The notes beneath the pieces are model-generated. The model worked only from the letters and a program-made list of their open reading frames with translations, was not told the origin of the DNA and searched no databases. Source: Craterostigma plantagineum (lineage: Eukaryota; Streptophyta; Magnoliopsida; Lamiales; Linderniaceae). Taken from it: a stretch of 64,000 nucleotides of DNA. Each line of letters starts with the position of its first letter. Position 1 is the stretch's first letter. Where the stretch lies: NCBI GenBank assembly GCA_027422505.1, contig JAPQWV010000686.1, positions 186,001 to 250,000 of the forward strand, read 5' to 3'. The position numbers and the translations under genes are program-made. Below are positions 11,109 through 21,269 of the stretch, piece after piece.

Positions 11109-11616
11109 CATAGACGTGGGTTTGTTGATCCGAACATGATGTCGTCTACATAAACTTGGACGACCATCAAATCTTTGTCTTGCCATTTGATGAAGATTGT
11201 CGTATCGATCGTTCGTCGGATAAATCTAGATTTTATGTGGAAATCGCTCAAGACGTCATACCAAGCACGTGGGGCTTGTTTCAGTCCGTAGAGAACTTTG
11301 TCCAATCGATAGAGTGATCGGGATGTTCTTCATCAAGAAAGCCTTCTGGCTGATCGATGTAGACGTCTTCTTTTCACAAGCCATTAAGAAAGGCTATCTT
11401 AAAATCCATTTAGTAGACTTTGAAGTCTTTATGAGCCGCATAAGCCAGGAAGAGACGAATGGATTCGATTCGGGCAACAGGACCATATGTCTCGTCGTAG
11501 TCAATTCCTTCCTGTTGATTATATCCCTTCGCAACCAATCTCGCTTTATTCCTAATCACTTCGCCATCTTCATTCTTCTTGTACTTAAATATCCATTTCG
11601 TCCCGATGATTGTTTT
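11109..11616 (-). pseudogene. copia B reverse transcriptase fragment
   Basis: Encodes [15 protein letters not shown] and the catalytic YVDD (11141-11152), followed by GSTNPRLC and then the LTR of A. To the right the RT N-terminal region is frameshifted and ends at the insertion point of C within the GTTTT target. Paralogous to about 5600-6115 of copia A. Non-functional. Confidence 0.9.
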
Positions 11617-11922
11617 TGTTAAGAGTCTAAATTATTTAATATTATTATTAGTTTGAATTTGAATTTTAATTAGATTTGATTTAGATTTGGTATTTGAGAT
11701 TTATTAGGAATTTAAATACTTGTTTCAGTCCTATATATATGCGTCAGTCTCGTAGAAGAAAGGCATCGGGGTTTGAGGAAAAGGTGGGGCCGGAGTTTAT
11801 CTCTCGGTTTGGCTATTAGGAAAGCTACTAGGAAAGCATTTTTGTTCTTGGTTTTTCTTCGTTCGAGAGTAATAAAATTATATTTAGTATATTCGTGTGT
11901 CTATCATCTTCATACTCTAACA
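11617..11922 (+). repeat. 5' LTR of element C
   Basis: Runs TGTTAAGAG...CTCTAACA. It has a CTATATATATGCG box near 11732 and AATAAAA near 11870. A 12 bp direct duplication (AGGAAAGCTACT-like) distinguishes it from the 3' copy. The putative PBS starts with TTGGTCCGACC just inside and is not the initiator-Met type; the tRNA was not identified. Confidence 0.88.
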
Positions 11923-12030
11923 AATTGGTCCGACCTGCCGCCGAACCCCCGTCACGCCGAGTTACTGTTCATCGCCAAAAAAGTCACTATTCATCGCCAT
12001 AAAAAACAATTAAGTTTTCAGATTTGGATT

Positions 12031-13323
12031 ATGGCCGGTACCAGAGCACAGATGGATCAGCGCGTCGAGGGGTTAGAGAAGACGGTTGGTGAGTTGAGCG
12101 CATGGCAACATCGAATCGAGAATCAAGTACAAGAGAACCAGAAGACGCTTCAAGAGAACCAGAAGACGCTTCAGAGCCTGCACGATATGTTCTATAAATT
12201 ATTCGAGAAAACAGCTGAAGAAAGAGAGGAGTCATCGAAGAGAACAGAATATACTACTCCACCTCGGGTCAAGATTATTGAAAACACAGAGTCTGAAATC
12301 AATCAAAACCACTACATGCTACCAAGACGTCTTGAATGCCGATCTTCGAAGGAGCCGATCCAATTGGGTGGCCTGCTCGGGCAGAACAATATTTTTCTCA
12401 TTCACAAAACTCCTGAAGATTATAAGGTTCCTAGTGCCATGGTCTGTATGGAGGGGACCGCTTTGCACTGGATACGCCTACAACATCAGAGGCGCCAAAC
12501 ATGAGTTGGACAGATCTTCGAGAAGCCATGGTCAATCGCTTTGAGGGGAGGTTCAAGGGGAATCGAGTGGAATGGATTTGTGCAGTGAAACAAGAAGGAA
12601 CGATTGAGGATTACATTAACAATTTCAAGCGTCTAGTTTCGCATCTTCCTGAAATTGACGAAACTTTCACGTTAGGGTTCTTTATGCACGGCATGCACCC
12701 CGTCGTACAAGCGAAGGTGAGAGTTCAAAATCCAGGAAATGTGGATCAAGCCATGCAGTTAGCACGAGACATAGAAGAAGAATTGCGGCTATGTTTTCCG
12801 GAGTACACGGAGTTTCAAAGAGAACTGCAAACAACTCGTTGCGACCCACGAGTTTCGCAAGGGGCCCAAAACTGAATTTGGAACGCTTGGAGCCCAAGGT
12901 GACACAAGCAGACTTGACGGTAGCGGGACAAGATCATGTGCCACTTACCACGAAGCATGAGACCCCCTCTCAAGAATGCTATATGCCGCCCCATGCTCGT
13001 AACCCAAGGTGACACAAGGAGACTTGACGGTAGCGGGACAAGAGCATGTGCCAGTTACCACAAAGCAGGAGACCTCCTCTCAAGAATGCTATATGCCGCC
13101 CCATGCTCGTAATCCTGACCTGCGTTTGAAGCCTTTCCGTCGTATCTCGGACCGTGAATTTCAGGAACTCCGATCGAAAGGTCTTTGCTTCCGTTGTCGC
13201 CAACCTTATCATTCGGGACACGTATGCTCAAATAAAGAACTTCGTATGATGATCGGCAGTGAAGAGGAGGACTGTTGTGAGACGGAGATTTTCGGACAAC
13301 AAGATATCGATTACCCGCCTTGA
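12031..13323 (+). pseudogene. gag of element C, frameshifted
   Basis: The start at 12031 gives MAGTRAQMDQRVEGL, then a coiled coil with the tandem motif QENQKTLQENQKTLQ. A Ty3/gypsy-type retrotrans_gag core follows (ALHWIRLQ, WTDLREAMVNRFEGRF, GTIEDYINNFKRL, FFMHGMHP). The frame changes near 12500 and again after 12875. It ends with a zinc knuckle CFRCRQPYHSGHVC (C-x2-C-x4-H-x4-C) and an acidic tail ending at 13323. A 110 bp tandem duplication (12893-13112) adds a frame change. It would form the particle shell; the current copy cannot make an intact protein. Confidence 0.85.
12893..13112 (+). repeat. 110 bp tandem duplication in gag of C
   Basis: CCCAAGGTGACACAAG starts both units (12893 and 13003). 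The units differ at several bases, so the duplication is not recent. 110 is not a multiple of three, so it shifts the frame and the first unit runs into a TGA at the junction. Confidence 0.9.
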
Positions 13324-13353
13324 GGACAAGGCTTTTTTTCGAGGGGTGGATAG

Positions 13354-13647
13354 TGTTAAGAGTCTTAATTATTTAATATTATTATTAGTTTGAATTTGAA
13401 TTTTAAGTAGATTTGATTTAGATTTGGTATTTGACATTTATTAGGAATTTCAATATTTGTTTTAGTCCTATATATATGCGTCAGTCTCGTAGAAGGAAGG
13501 CATCGGGGTTTGAGGAAAAGGTTGGGGCCGGAGTTTATCTCTCGATTTGGCTATTAGGAAAGCATTTTTGTTCTTCATTTTCTTCGTTCGAGAGTAATAA
13601 AATTATATTTAGTATATTCGGGTGTCTATCATCTTCATACTCTAACA
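13354..13647 (+). repeat. 3' LTR of element C
   Basis: Runs TGTTAAGAG...CTCTAACA, preceded by a purine-rich tract GAGGGGTGGATAG (13341-13353), the probable polypurine tract. It is followed directly by the second GTTTT. Confidence 0.9.
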
Positions 13648-14321
13648 GTTTTCCCATGCGCGACGGGGTACTAAGGTCCACACTTGAAGACGCCCGAATT
13701 GGTTGATCTCATCTTGCATTGCTAGTATCCAACTGGGTCCTTTAGTGCGTCTACTGCCTTGGTAGGCCCATTTTGACTTAAGAAGCAGCTGAAGAGACTG
13801 CGTTGATGACGTGTTCGTACTCCACTCAAAGGATCACCAATAATCTCATCAACCGGATGTGCTCGAGTCCACTTTCGCTCATGTGGTAGTGCAGAACTCG
13901 ACTCATATGCTATTTGTGGACTGAGATTTCCAATGATTTCAGATTGTTCATTAGGTTGAGGTAAGTCAGATTCTGCACTTGAATTTGGTGATTCTGATGT
14001 GACTTCCTCATTGACTGTTGGAGGTTCTTCAGTGATCTGTGGTACTTCTGAATCGGGTGAGGTAGGGATGTTTGAAGAGATTGGTACGTCGGCCTCGTCG
14101 AGTGGGGGATCCACTATAGATGTAGCAATAATGGTTTCTGGCTGATATAAGGGCTCAAAGAGTCTAAGTCTTCGAATGCAAGTTTCAGTGCTTCTTCAAC
14201 GTTGATTCCAGAGTTGTTGCCATCTTCTGTTGGTTTTTGTGCCAACACACCAGTGTAAACGGGTTCTGAACTGTTGTATTCAGAAGCCATCGGGTTTGGT
14301 ATGGGTCCTGAATTGAGGTAT
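13648..14321 (-). pseudogene. copia B integrase-RT linker region
   Basis: Reads ALPHERKWTRAHPVDEIIGD, the conserved segment before RT, preceded by an acidic Pro/Ser-rich spacer with DVPISSNIPTS. It matches about 6130-6790 of copia A. Frame breaks near 14114. Interrupted on the left by C and on the right by D (target GGTAT at 14317-14321). Confidence 0.88.
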
Positions 14322-15766
14322 TGATCGACACGTGGTGTATTGTGCAAGTGCGACAAGTGATAAAATAAAACGTATACTAAATTACTATCACCGACGTGCG
14401 ATAGGCAGTGAACCTATCGTTTGTAGTGCAGTAGAGTGAGTAGACGAGTATCGAACACGAGGAATAAATCAAGTACTAGTAATTACCTATCGACTCGATA
14501 TTTAGCCTAAATAAAATACGCAGATTTTTGATGACTTAACCTAACACTTACCCCTAAATCGACTAGAAATTCAAAGAGCACGTTAAACTGGTACGAAGCT
14601 TTCAGATAATAAAAAGTGCTCGGGATTCGAATCCCGCTAGGTATTATTGGCTAAGACAATGAACTATCGCTCCTACGTGATTCTGACTAGATCGCAGTAA
14701 TTTTCCTGCCCGCTCGCGAGTTTGCTGTCGCCCTAAACGCTTGCGGGGATCTAAAATTCATTAATTACTAACGGCGAGGATCGAGTATTTGCTTTCGCCC
14801 TATACTCGAATCCTATCTTCTACGAATGGCCTAATCGTTATTTAGCTGTCGCCCTAAACGATTTTCCAAACAATTACTTTAACACATAGACATATTAAAG
14901 CAACGAAACAATTTCATAGAACGATAAATAGTCAAAACACATAGTCACGATAATTACAAGTCTTAACTACGAAATATCCTAGCGTTCATCTAATCCCAAA
15001 CACAAAGGGAATTAGCTACGCATAATAGAAGGAAAAACAACTAAGGAAATAGAAATTAAGAGAAAAGAACTCATAATCGTTGAAAGCTTGGGTAGATCTT
15101 TGTTCTTCGTTCACGTTTGCGTAGAACTCCGTCTCTTGCGCTCCGGGGCGTGATTCTGCGTTCTTTCGTGCTATTTTTCGTCTCTAGAGGGTTTAGGAAT
15201 TGTCTCTGGTCGAAGTCCCCTCTTTCTGAGTCGAATTTGGGCTTTTATGAGAAATTTCGCACTGGTCACGGCCTGGGACATGGGCCGTCACGGCCGTGAC
15301 CATCACCGACTCCACGCGAAAATATCGAAACCATGCGTCACGGCCAAGTGCATCAATGGTCACGGCCGTGACCATCATCAGTGGGCTTCTCTGCCATCGG
15401 TCACGGGTAAGTGCATGCTCTGTCACGGCCGTGACCAGGGGCAGTGATCAATCATCACTTTCTGTCGGGCGTCACGGCTTGGAGCACTGGACGTCACGGC
15501 CGTGACGCTTGGCAGTGTCTTTGAGCTTGCGCTCTGTCACGGGTCACGGTCAGATGCTCTAGGTGTCACGGCTGTGACCTATAGCAGTTTTCGTCCTTTT
15601 TGCTCCGTTTTGCTCCGTTTTCGCTCCTTTTCACCCGAAACTCGTCCTAAGCTCCTTCAACAATAAAACAAGTGTAAATATATCGAATAAATGCATAAAT
15701 TGATTGCTAACGCTTTATTATACCCCGAATAAATACTACGATAAACGCATTGAAATGCGTTTATCA
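14322..15766 (-). repeat. 3' LTR of Athila D
   Basis: 1,445 bp, TGATCGACACG...GCGTTTATCA. It contains four perfect copies of the palindrome GTCACGGCCGTGAC (15287, 15359, 15422, 15493) and several half copies. A perfect 14-mer palindrome GGGATTCGAATCCC lies at 14622-14635. Confidence 0.95.
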
Positions 15767-17546
15767 AACCTCCCCACACTTAAGCATTTGCTTGTCCTCA
15801 AGTAAATTAGGAATTAGATAAGGCATAAATCAGGATAACGGCACGATCGTTCGCAATTTATCATCAAAGCTAGAAGGCACGAAAGGAATCAAGCAAACAA
15901 TCATGGACGTTACACTAATGACTTGCACTTGTCGACCTAAACTTCCTTTGCACTGCTAATCGAGACTCATACTCTCACAAGGATTCGCTCAAGTCGCTCA
16001 GTGTATAGGCTAAATTTATGGTAAATCACTCAAATTCGTGCGCTAGTCCAACCCCTACCATAGGCTTGCAGGCTAATCGCATATCTACTACTTAAAGTGG
16101 CAAGCATAAATCTGAGGGTCTTTTTGGGAGAATATGGATCAAATAGTCATGAAATGGTACGCATATATAATGAGCATGTAATCAAGAAGATTTCAGAGAG
16201 CATAGCATGATCGAATAGAAAATCACACGTTCCAGCACATGATTCAACATTCTCGCCCCGAAATCCTAGACTTTTCTGCCCGACCCCTGTCAACTCAGTT
16301 CCCTTTCATTTTCTGCCCTTTCCCTTTAATTACGCTCTAGTGCACTACCCTTATTCCCTCAAAACATCAAGGTTCGGCTTTTGTCGCAAAGAATACATCG
16401 TCACAGCGAATGCCGTGTACCTAAGGATACTTATTACCGAAACCTATATCTTGCCAAAAGGTTTATGGGCCTGCTTATGAAAAAGGGATCAGGTCATTTC
16501 AGAAAACGGTCAAATCAGGGGCGAGTCATTTCACGAATAACAGAGAAGAAAATCGAACCATACACTGAAACAGTAACTCTCAAGTCCGACTTCTGCTCTA
16601 TTCTAGCGAATTCGGGTTCATCTAATTTCTGGAGGCTTATATGAGTCGGGGGTATTTCATATCATATGAGGTACGCAACGAATAGTCTTAGGCTCAAAGG
16701 GGCTAACTATTGGGCTAGTCATGGTGGGAAGTTTTGGCTCTGGACTTAATTCCTAATGCCCTCATCATTTCTATACTAACACACCGAAAATAGTTTCAAC
16801 ATGCATTAGACAGGCAAGTTCTAGAGAGATATAGACTAGGCACGTCACACAGAAAAAAATGAGCATAAGCTCGTCAGGCTCAATATCTCACAATGAAATG
16901 GGGATGTGTGTACGAAACTCTCAAAACAGTGCTATATCTATTCAGGCAAACATGATTCAGTCAGTCATGCATATCCTAATTGCTCACAAAGATTCATAAT
17001 AATGCAGACTAACTCGAGATAAACGCAAAAAAATCGTGCCTGAATTCAGTAATTCATGCCTTTCTAACGAAGATTATAGTTCATAGATACGTCATAAAAA
17101 AATTTTCACGTAATAGACACGTCAATTTTCACGTAATAGACACGTCATAAAATTTAAGCTCATAGACACGTCATAAAAATTTAAAAGTTTTCACGTAAGT
17201 TCTCAAACTAGATTCCCCTCCCCACACTTAAACCTGACGTTGTCCTCAACGTTAAAAATAAAAGGAGGAGAAAAAGAGTTTAAGAAGAGCGTGACTCCCC
17301 TGACGAATAAAGGACGTGCTCGTGAGGTACTCGTTTTCGTGTGTGACGGTCGTGTTGTTATCCGTTAGGCGTTTGTAGGCCGTTATGCGTTTCCATGCGC
17401 TGGCTAGAGAGATCAATAGACATAAAATAGAGTAGTCATAGATTAACTATAAACATAGTTATAAGCGTTAAGAGGTAGAAATAACGTAAAACACACGCGA
17501 CTACTCGACCAAATGAAATGTCCAAAGAAAGTTAAAAGAAAAATCC
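15767..17546 (-). other. Athila D 3' untranslated region with two PPT-like tracts
   Basis: Non-coding. On the minus strand a purine tract GTGTGGGGAGGTT abuts the LTR (15767-15780), the expected polypurine tract that primes plus-strand DNA. A very similar tract (complement of CCCCTCCCCACACTTA) lies at 17215-17230, just past the end of the third ORF. Short direct repeats of ATAGACACGTCATAAAA-type units occupy about 17091-17190. Confidence 0.7.
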
Positions 17547-18839
17547 CTAAGGTGCTGATGGTGGTGGCGGCGGCGAGCGTTGCCTCGGGCGAAGGAGATC
17601 TATCGATCGCCTGGACAGCTCGACTGCCTGGTCCATGGCTCGCAGGGCCTCGTTGTAGCGGTCCAGCTCCTCCCTGTACTGGCGGTGGGCTTCCTCGTTC
17701 CTTCGCTCGTACTCCTCCTGTCGGCGCCGAGTCTCTTGCACGTCCTGTCGCAGCGCTTCGAGATCCGCTGCCGACGCGTAGGGAGCGACGCCGGATGACT
17801 CGCCGTGGTGGTACCCGGAGGAGTAGGAGGGCCCGGTGGCTGTCGTGTCCGTCTCCATTGGGTGAGGGCCCTGGAGGTAGAGCTGGTCGTCGGGGATGGG
17901 TACGTGGTCCGTCTGGCCATGGTACATCCCGTGCCAGATGTACACCTTGTTGGTGCGAGTCCAGGTAGGCGCCTTCACCAGCATCTTCATCCTCACCAGC
18001 GCCTCCTCGTTCAGTGGGTGACGCCCTCCGACTATCTCCATTTCGGGCGCATTCGCTGGCCAGTAGCGTAAGCCCTTGATCACCTTGGTGATGAGTGGGC
18101 CGACGGCGATCTTGCCGTGGCGTCGTGCTTCCGCCTGAGCACTGAAAGCGTGGGCCACCGCCATTCCTAAATTTATCCGTTCGCCTCGGTGCAGATGGAT
18201 CAGGATGTACAGATCGCGGAGGGTGACTGCTCCGTGTGAGTCACCCCTTGGTGTAAGCGAGGTCGTCAGGAGGCGGTGGATATAGCGCAGGCCGGGGCTC
18301 TTCAACGCGGATGCCTTCGACGTCTTCGCGCTGTATGCCGGCTCGCCGGGTCGAGCAATTTCCTCCCAGCACCCCCGTTGTCCTTCCGGTGTATCGAAGA
18401 ATGTCTCGAAGGTCTGGTGTGGGGGTTCTGGGACTCCAAGTGCATGGCATAAGTTGTCTGCCCGTACTATGTGCTCTTCGTTGAACGCGCGGAAATGGAT
18501 TGTGCGGTCGCCGTATTCATCGAATGAGAATGTGGCAAGGAACTCCAGGGTGAGTTCCTTGTACGCCGGTTCGTCGATCGCCAAGAAAGTGTTCCAACCA
18601 CCGGTCGATAGGTAATGGGCGACCTGCTGATCGATGTGGTGCTTTGCCAGCGTCTCGTGGTCTATTTGGTCCATGGCTATGAACTCCATTGCTTTCAGCT
18701 TGTTGTAGCGGGCTATCTGGGCTTCGTCTGTGAACTGACCCATGGCTTCGAGCATAGTCGGCGGGGGCCCGCGTCGACTTGAGCGAGAGGACGAGGCCAC
18801 TGCGGATGCATGCGAGCCTGGGGCACGGCTTTTACCCAT
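17547..18839 (-). CDS. Athila D third ORF (Athila ORF-1-like protein), intact
   Basis: 430 aa from MGKSRAPGSH; the frame is open 40 codons further upstream, but the ATG at 18839 lies 5 bases after a good splice acceptor (TTCTTTCAG ending at 18845), so I chose it. Features: Ser-rich basic N-terminus, then the ORF-1-like core with HYLSTGGWNTFL, LTLEFLATFSFDEYG, LCHALGVP, LRYIHRLLTTSL and GKIAVGPLITKV, then an HGQTDHVP loop, a charged coiled coil (about residues 345-415) and a proline tail. It lies in the env-like position after integrase, but I see no signal peptide or membrane segment. Function unknown. It has a richer GC content than its surroundings and no stops, unlike gag-pol of the same element. 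Confidence 0.85.
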   Translation of the reverse strand: MGKSRAPGSHASAVASSSRSSRRGPPPTMLEAMGQFTDEAQIARYNKLKAMEFIAMDQIDHETLAKHHIDQQVAHYLSTGGWNTFLAIDEPAYKELTLEFLATFSFDEYGDRTIHFRAFNEEHIVRADNLCHALGVPEPPHQTFETFFDTPEGQRGCWEEIARPGEPAYSAKTSKASALKSPGLRYIHRLLTTSLTPRGDSHGAVTLRDLYILIHLHRGERINLGMAVAHAFSAQAEARRHGKIAVGPLITKVIKGLRYWPANAPEMEIVGGRHPLNEEALVRMKMLVKAPTWTRTNKVYIWHGMYHGQTDHVPIPDDQLYLQGPHPMETDTTATGPSYSSGYHHGESSGVAPYASAADLEALRQDVQETRRRQEEYERRNEEAHRQYREELDRYNEALRAMDQAVELSRRSIDLLRPRQRSPPPPPSAP

Positions 18840-20084
18840 AGTACCTGAAAGAAAAGATGTGAGTTCAACGAGAATACCGCAATTAAATTCAAAGCAGTTC
18901 GACTCGACCAAATAACGGCGATGTAATAGCTCGCATATGCAAACACATGAAAGGCTCAAATTGGCATTTTATCGAACATGTGGCGTGCAACGGAATATAG
19001 GCATAGCAAGTTCAAAATTTTAGCAACCAACGTACCCAGATAGACAAATTAAGCATTCCCCAGACGTATATTATCATAAAAGAATACCAAAAGCACCAAA
19101 TTATACCTAAATTCGAAAATCCCCAAATTAGAAATTTAGGGTTCATCGTAAAATCCTCAAAATTGAACCACGAAGTCAAGTAATTAAGCATAGCGAAAGC
19201 GTTCATAGCATATGTCTAGCGATAAAGGGGCAATAGAAACAACAATTTAGAGCCAATTTCAAAAATCCCCAATTTCGAAAATTAGGGTTCGTCAACGAAT
19301 CATGAAATTCGTCTACTCATTAACGTAATCGAGCGATTTTCTAGCATCTGTGGCATATAATGAACGAATAAAAGCACATAGCATCCATGAATTAGCAAAC
19401 ACGGAGCATATTTACCGAATTTGAAGTTAATAGGGCGAAAATCATACCTTGTGTGCTTAAGCAAATTAAATGGGCTTGAGGGTTTATCTGTGGATGTCGC
19501 CGGAGTTGAGAGAGCGGCGGCGGCGTGCGGCGGCGTTGGTGGACAGAGGTGGTGGGTGGTTGGGTTGAAGAGAGGGGAGGGAGAGAGAGAGAAGAAATGG
19601 GGTGAAAGGGTTAAAAATCACGTTTTTATAACGTGATTTCGCCTTGGTCACGGCCGTGACCTATATAGGTCTAAGCCGTGACCGTTGGCAGCGGCTGATT
19701 CTGCCGCTAGTCACGGCCGTGACATTAATGTCACGAGCCGTGACATAATCGGGGTCTTTTTTTTTGTTTTTTTATTATTATTATTATTATTATTTTTTTT
19801 TTTATATAAGGGTCACGGCCGTGACGGCTTAAGCCGTTGGCCATAACGCTTGGCAGAAGGCTCGACGAGAGCTCCCTCTTGGTCACGGTCGTGAAGGCTT
19901 AAGCCTCTGGCCGTGACTCTTGGCTGCGTGCATGTATGTGCATGTCACGGCCGTGACTGCTTAAGCAGTTGGCCGTGACCGCACCAATTTTTTTTTTTTT
20001 ACCCTAAGACATAAATAAAAATACCTGGGTTGCCTCCCAAGAGCGCTTACTTTACCGTCTTTAGCTGGACGTTTCGTTGATCGC
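18840..20084 (-). promoter_or_regulatory. spacer between Athila integrase and third ORF with palindrome cluster and TATA box
   Basis: Non-coding. Four perfect GTCACGGCCGTGAC palindromes (19647, 19710, 19812, 19944) with degenerate copies sit about 0.8-1.1 kb upstream of the third ORF start. Immediately downstream on the minus strand is TATAAAAA (about 19622-19629). The same palindromes lie in the LTR U3, so this could be an internal promoter; that is inference. A T-rich run and ATT repeats lie near 19757-19803. Confidence 0.55.
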
Positions 20085-21266
20085 TCAATTTTGGAAGTCC
20101 AAGTACAGTACTTCCTTATCGGTCCCGTCTTCCTCGCCTGCGAGATAATGCTTCAACCTATGGCCGTTCACCTTAAAAGTACCCTGCTCCATTCCTGAAA
20201 TCTCAACAGTACCATAAGGGAAAACACACGGTCCTGACCAGCGTGATCTAAGCTTGCCAGGAAAGAGCCTAAGTCGAGAGTTAAAAAGAAGGACTTGATC
20301 CCCTTCCTGAAACTCTCGCCTTTGCCTAATTTTCTTATCGTGATAGGCCTTAGAACGTTCCTTGTACATGCGAGCGTTATCGTAGGCCGATAAACGCCAC
20401 TCGTCTAACTCGTTGATTTGGAGTTGCCGCTTTCCGCCGGCGTTCCCCAAATCGAGATCTAAGGACTTGATGGCCCAATATGCCTTATGCTCTATTTCTA
20501 CGGGAAGATGGCATGCTTTTCCATAAACTAATCTATATGGTGTAGTGCCTATAGGAGTCTTATATGCAGTCCTATATGCCCAAAGTGCATCATTTAACTT
20601 ATTTGCCCACTCCCTACGGTTTCCCTCTATAGTTTTCTCTAGAATGCGTTTCAACTCGCGATTCACTACCTCGACTTGACCACTAGCTTGGGGATGGTAC
20701 GGGGTGGATAGGCTATGCTTAACACCGTAACGTTCTAACGTGCGTGCAAACTGGGTGTTACAAAAGTGAGTGCCTCTATCACTAATGATGCATCTAGGTG
20801 CCCCAAAACGTGAAAACAATGCTCGCAAAAATCTAACGACTACCCTAGCATCATTCGTGGGTAAGGCTTGCGCCTCGGCCCACTTAGAAACATAATCGAC
20901 CGCAACTAGGATGTACTTATTATTGTATGAGCTAGGAAATGGACCCATGAAATCAATACCCCATACATCGAAAATTTCGCAAACTAAGATGAAGTTCTGG
21001 GGCATTTCGTCGCGTTTAGAAATATTACCTGCGCGCTGACACTGATCACAAGTGTCAACGTACCTTTGCGCGTCCTTGAAGATCGTGGGCCAGTAGAATC
21101 CGCTCTCCAACACCTTCTGAGCGGTACGATTTGCTGCATAATGCCCTCCGGTCGGTCCATTGTGGCAATGTCTAAGGATCTGCGTCGATTCCGGGGCAGC
21201 CACGCATCGCCGTATTACCTGTTCTGCACATCGCCTGAAAAGATACGGGTCTTCCCAAAATTAATA
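20085..21266 (-). pseudogene. Athila D integrase (C-terminal part of gag-pol)
   Basis: Begins after the TAA at 21263-21261. It contains the H2C2 zinc segment ([20 protein letters not shown]), then a DDE core with [22 protein letters not shown] and [14 protein letters not shown], the [14 protein letters not shown] motif and the C-terminal [11 protein letters not shown] segment. It is uninterrupted for 372 codons (21203-20085) and ends FQN. Integrase would insert the cDNA. The domain reads intact but sits behind eight stop codons, so it is not expected to be made from this copy. Confidence 0.92.
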
Positions 21267-21269
21267 CCT

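Larger units (their letters stand above)
11617..13647 (+). mobile_element. gag-only LTR retrotransposon C (TR-GAG type), TSD GTTTT
   Basis: A 2,031 bp element with two LTRs (about 306 and 294 bp), a short internal region holding only a gag-type ORF and no protease, RT or integrase. Target duplications GTTTT flank it at 11612-11616 and 13648-13652. It is inserted in the RT region of copia B. A gag-only element with LTRs matches the described TR-GAG class of non-autonomous plant elements; mobilisation would need a partner's enzymes. The LTRs differ at roughly a dozen positions plus a 12 bp indel (counted by eye), so it is older than D and E. Confidence 0.88.

Noticed and set aside
14622..14635. 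GGGATTCGAATCCC resembling a tRNA T-arm in the LTR of D
   Set aside because: No acceptor, D or anticodon arms fit around it; present identically in both LTRs. Probably just a palindrome.
15287..15506. Regularly recurring palindromes that could suggest a CRISPR-like array
   Set aside because: Spacing is irregular, the repeats are 14 bp, and the context is a plant LTR.
17513..17968. GC-rich plus-strand ORF opposite the Athila third ORF
   Set aside because: Antisense shadow: low-complexity Arg/Pro/Gly composition, while the minus-strand frame shows family motifs and a splice acceptor.
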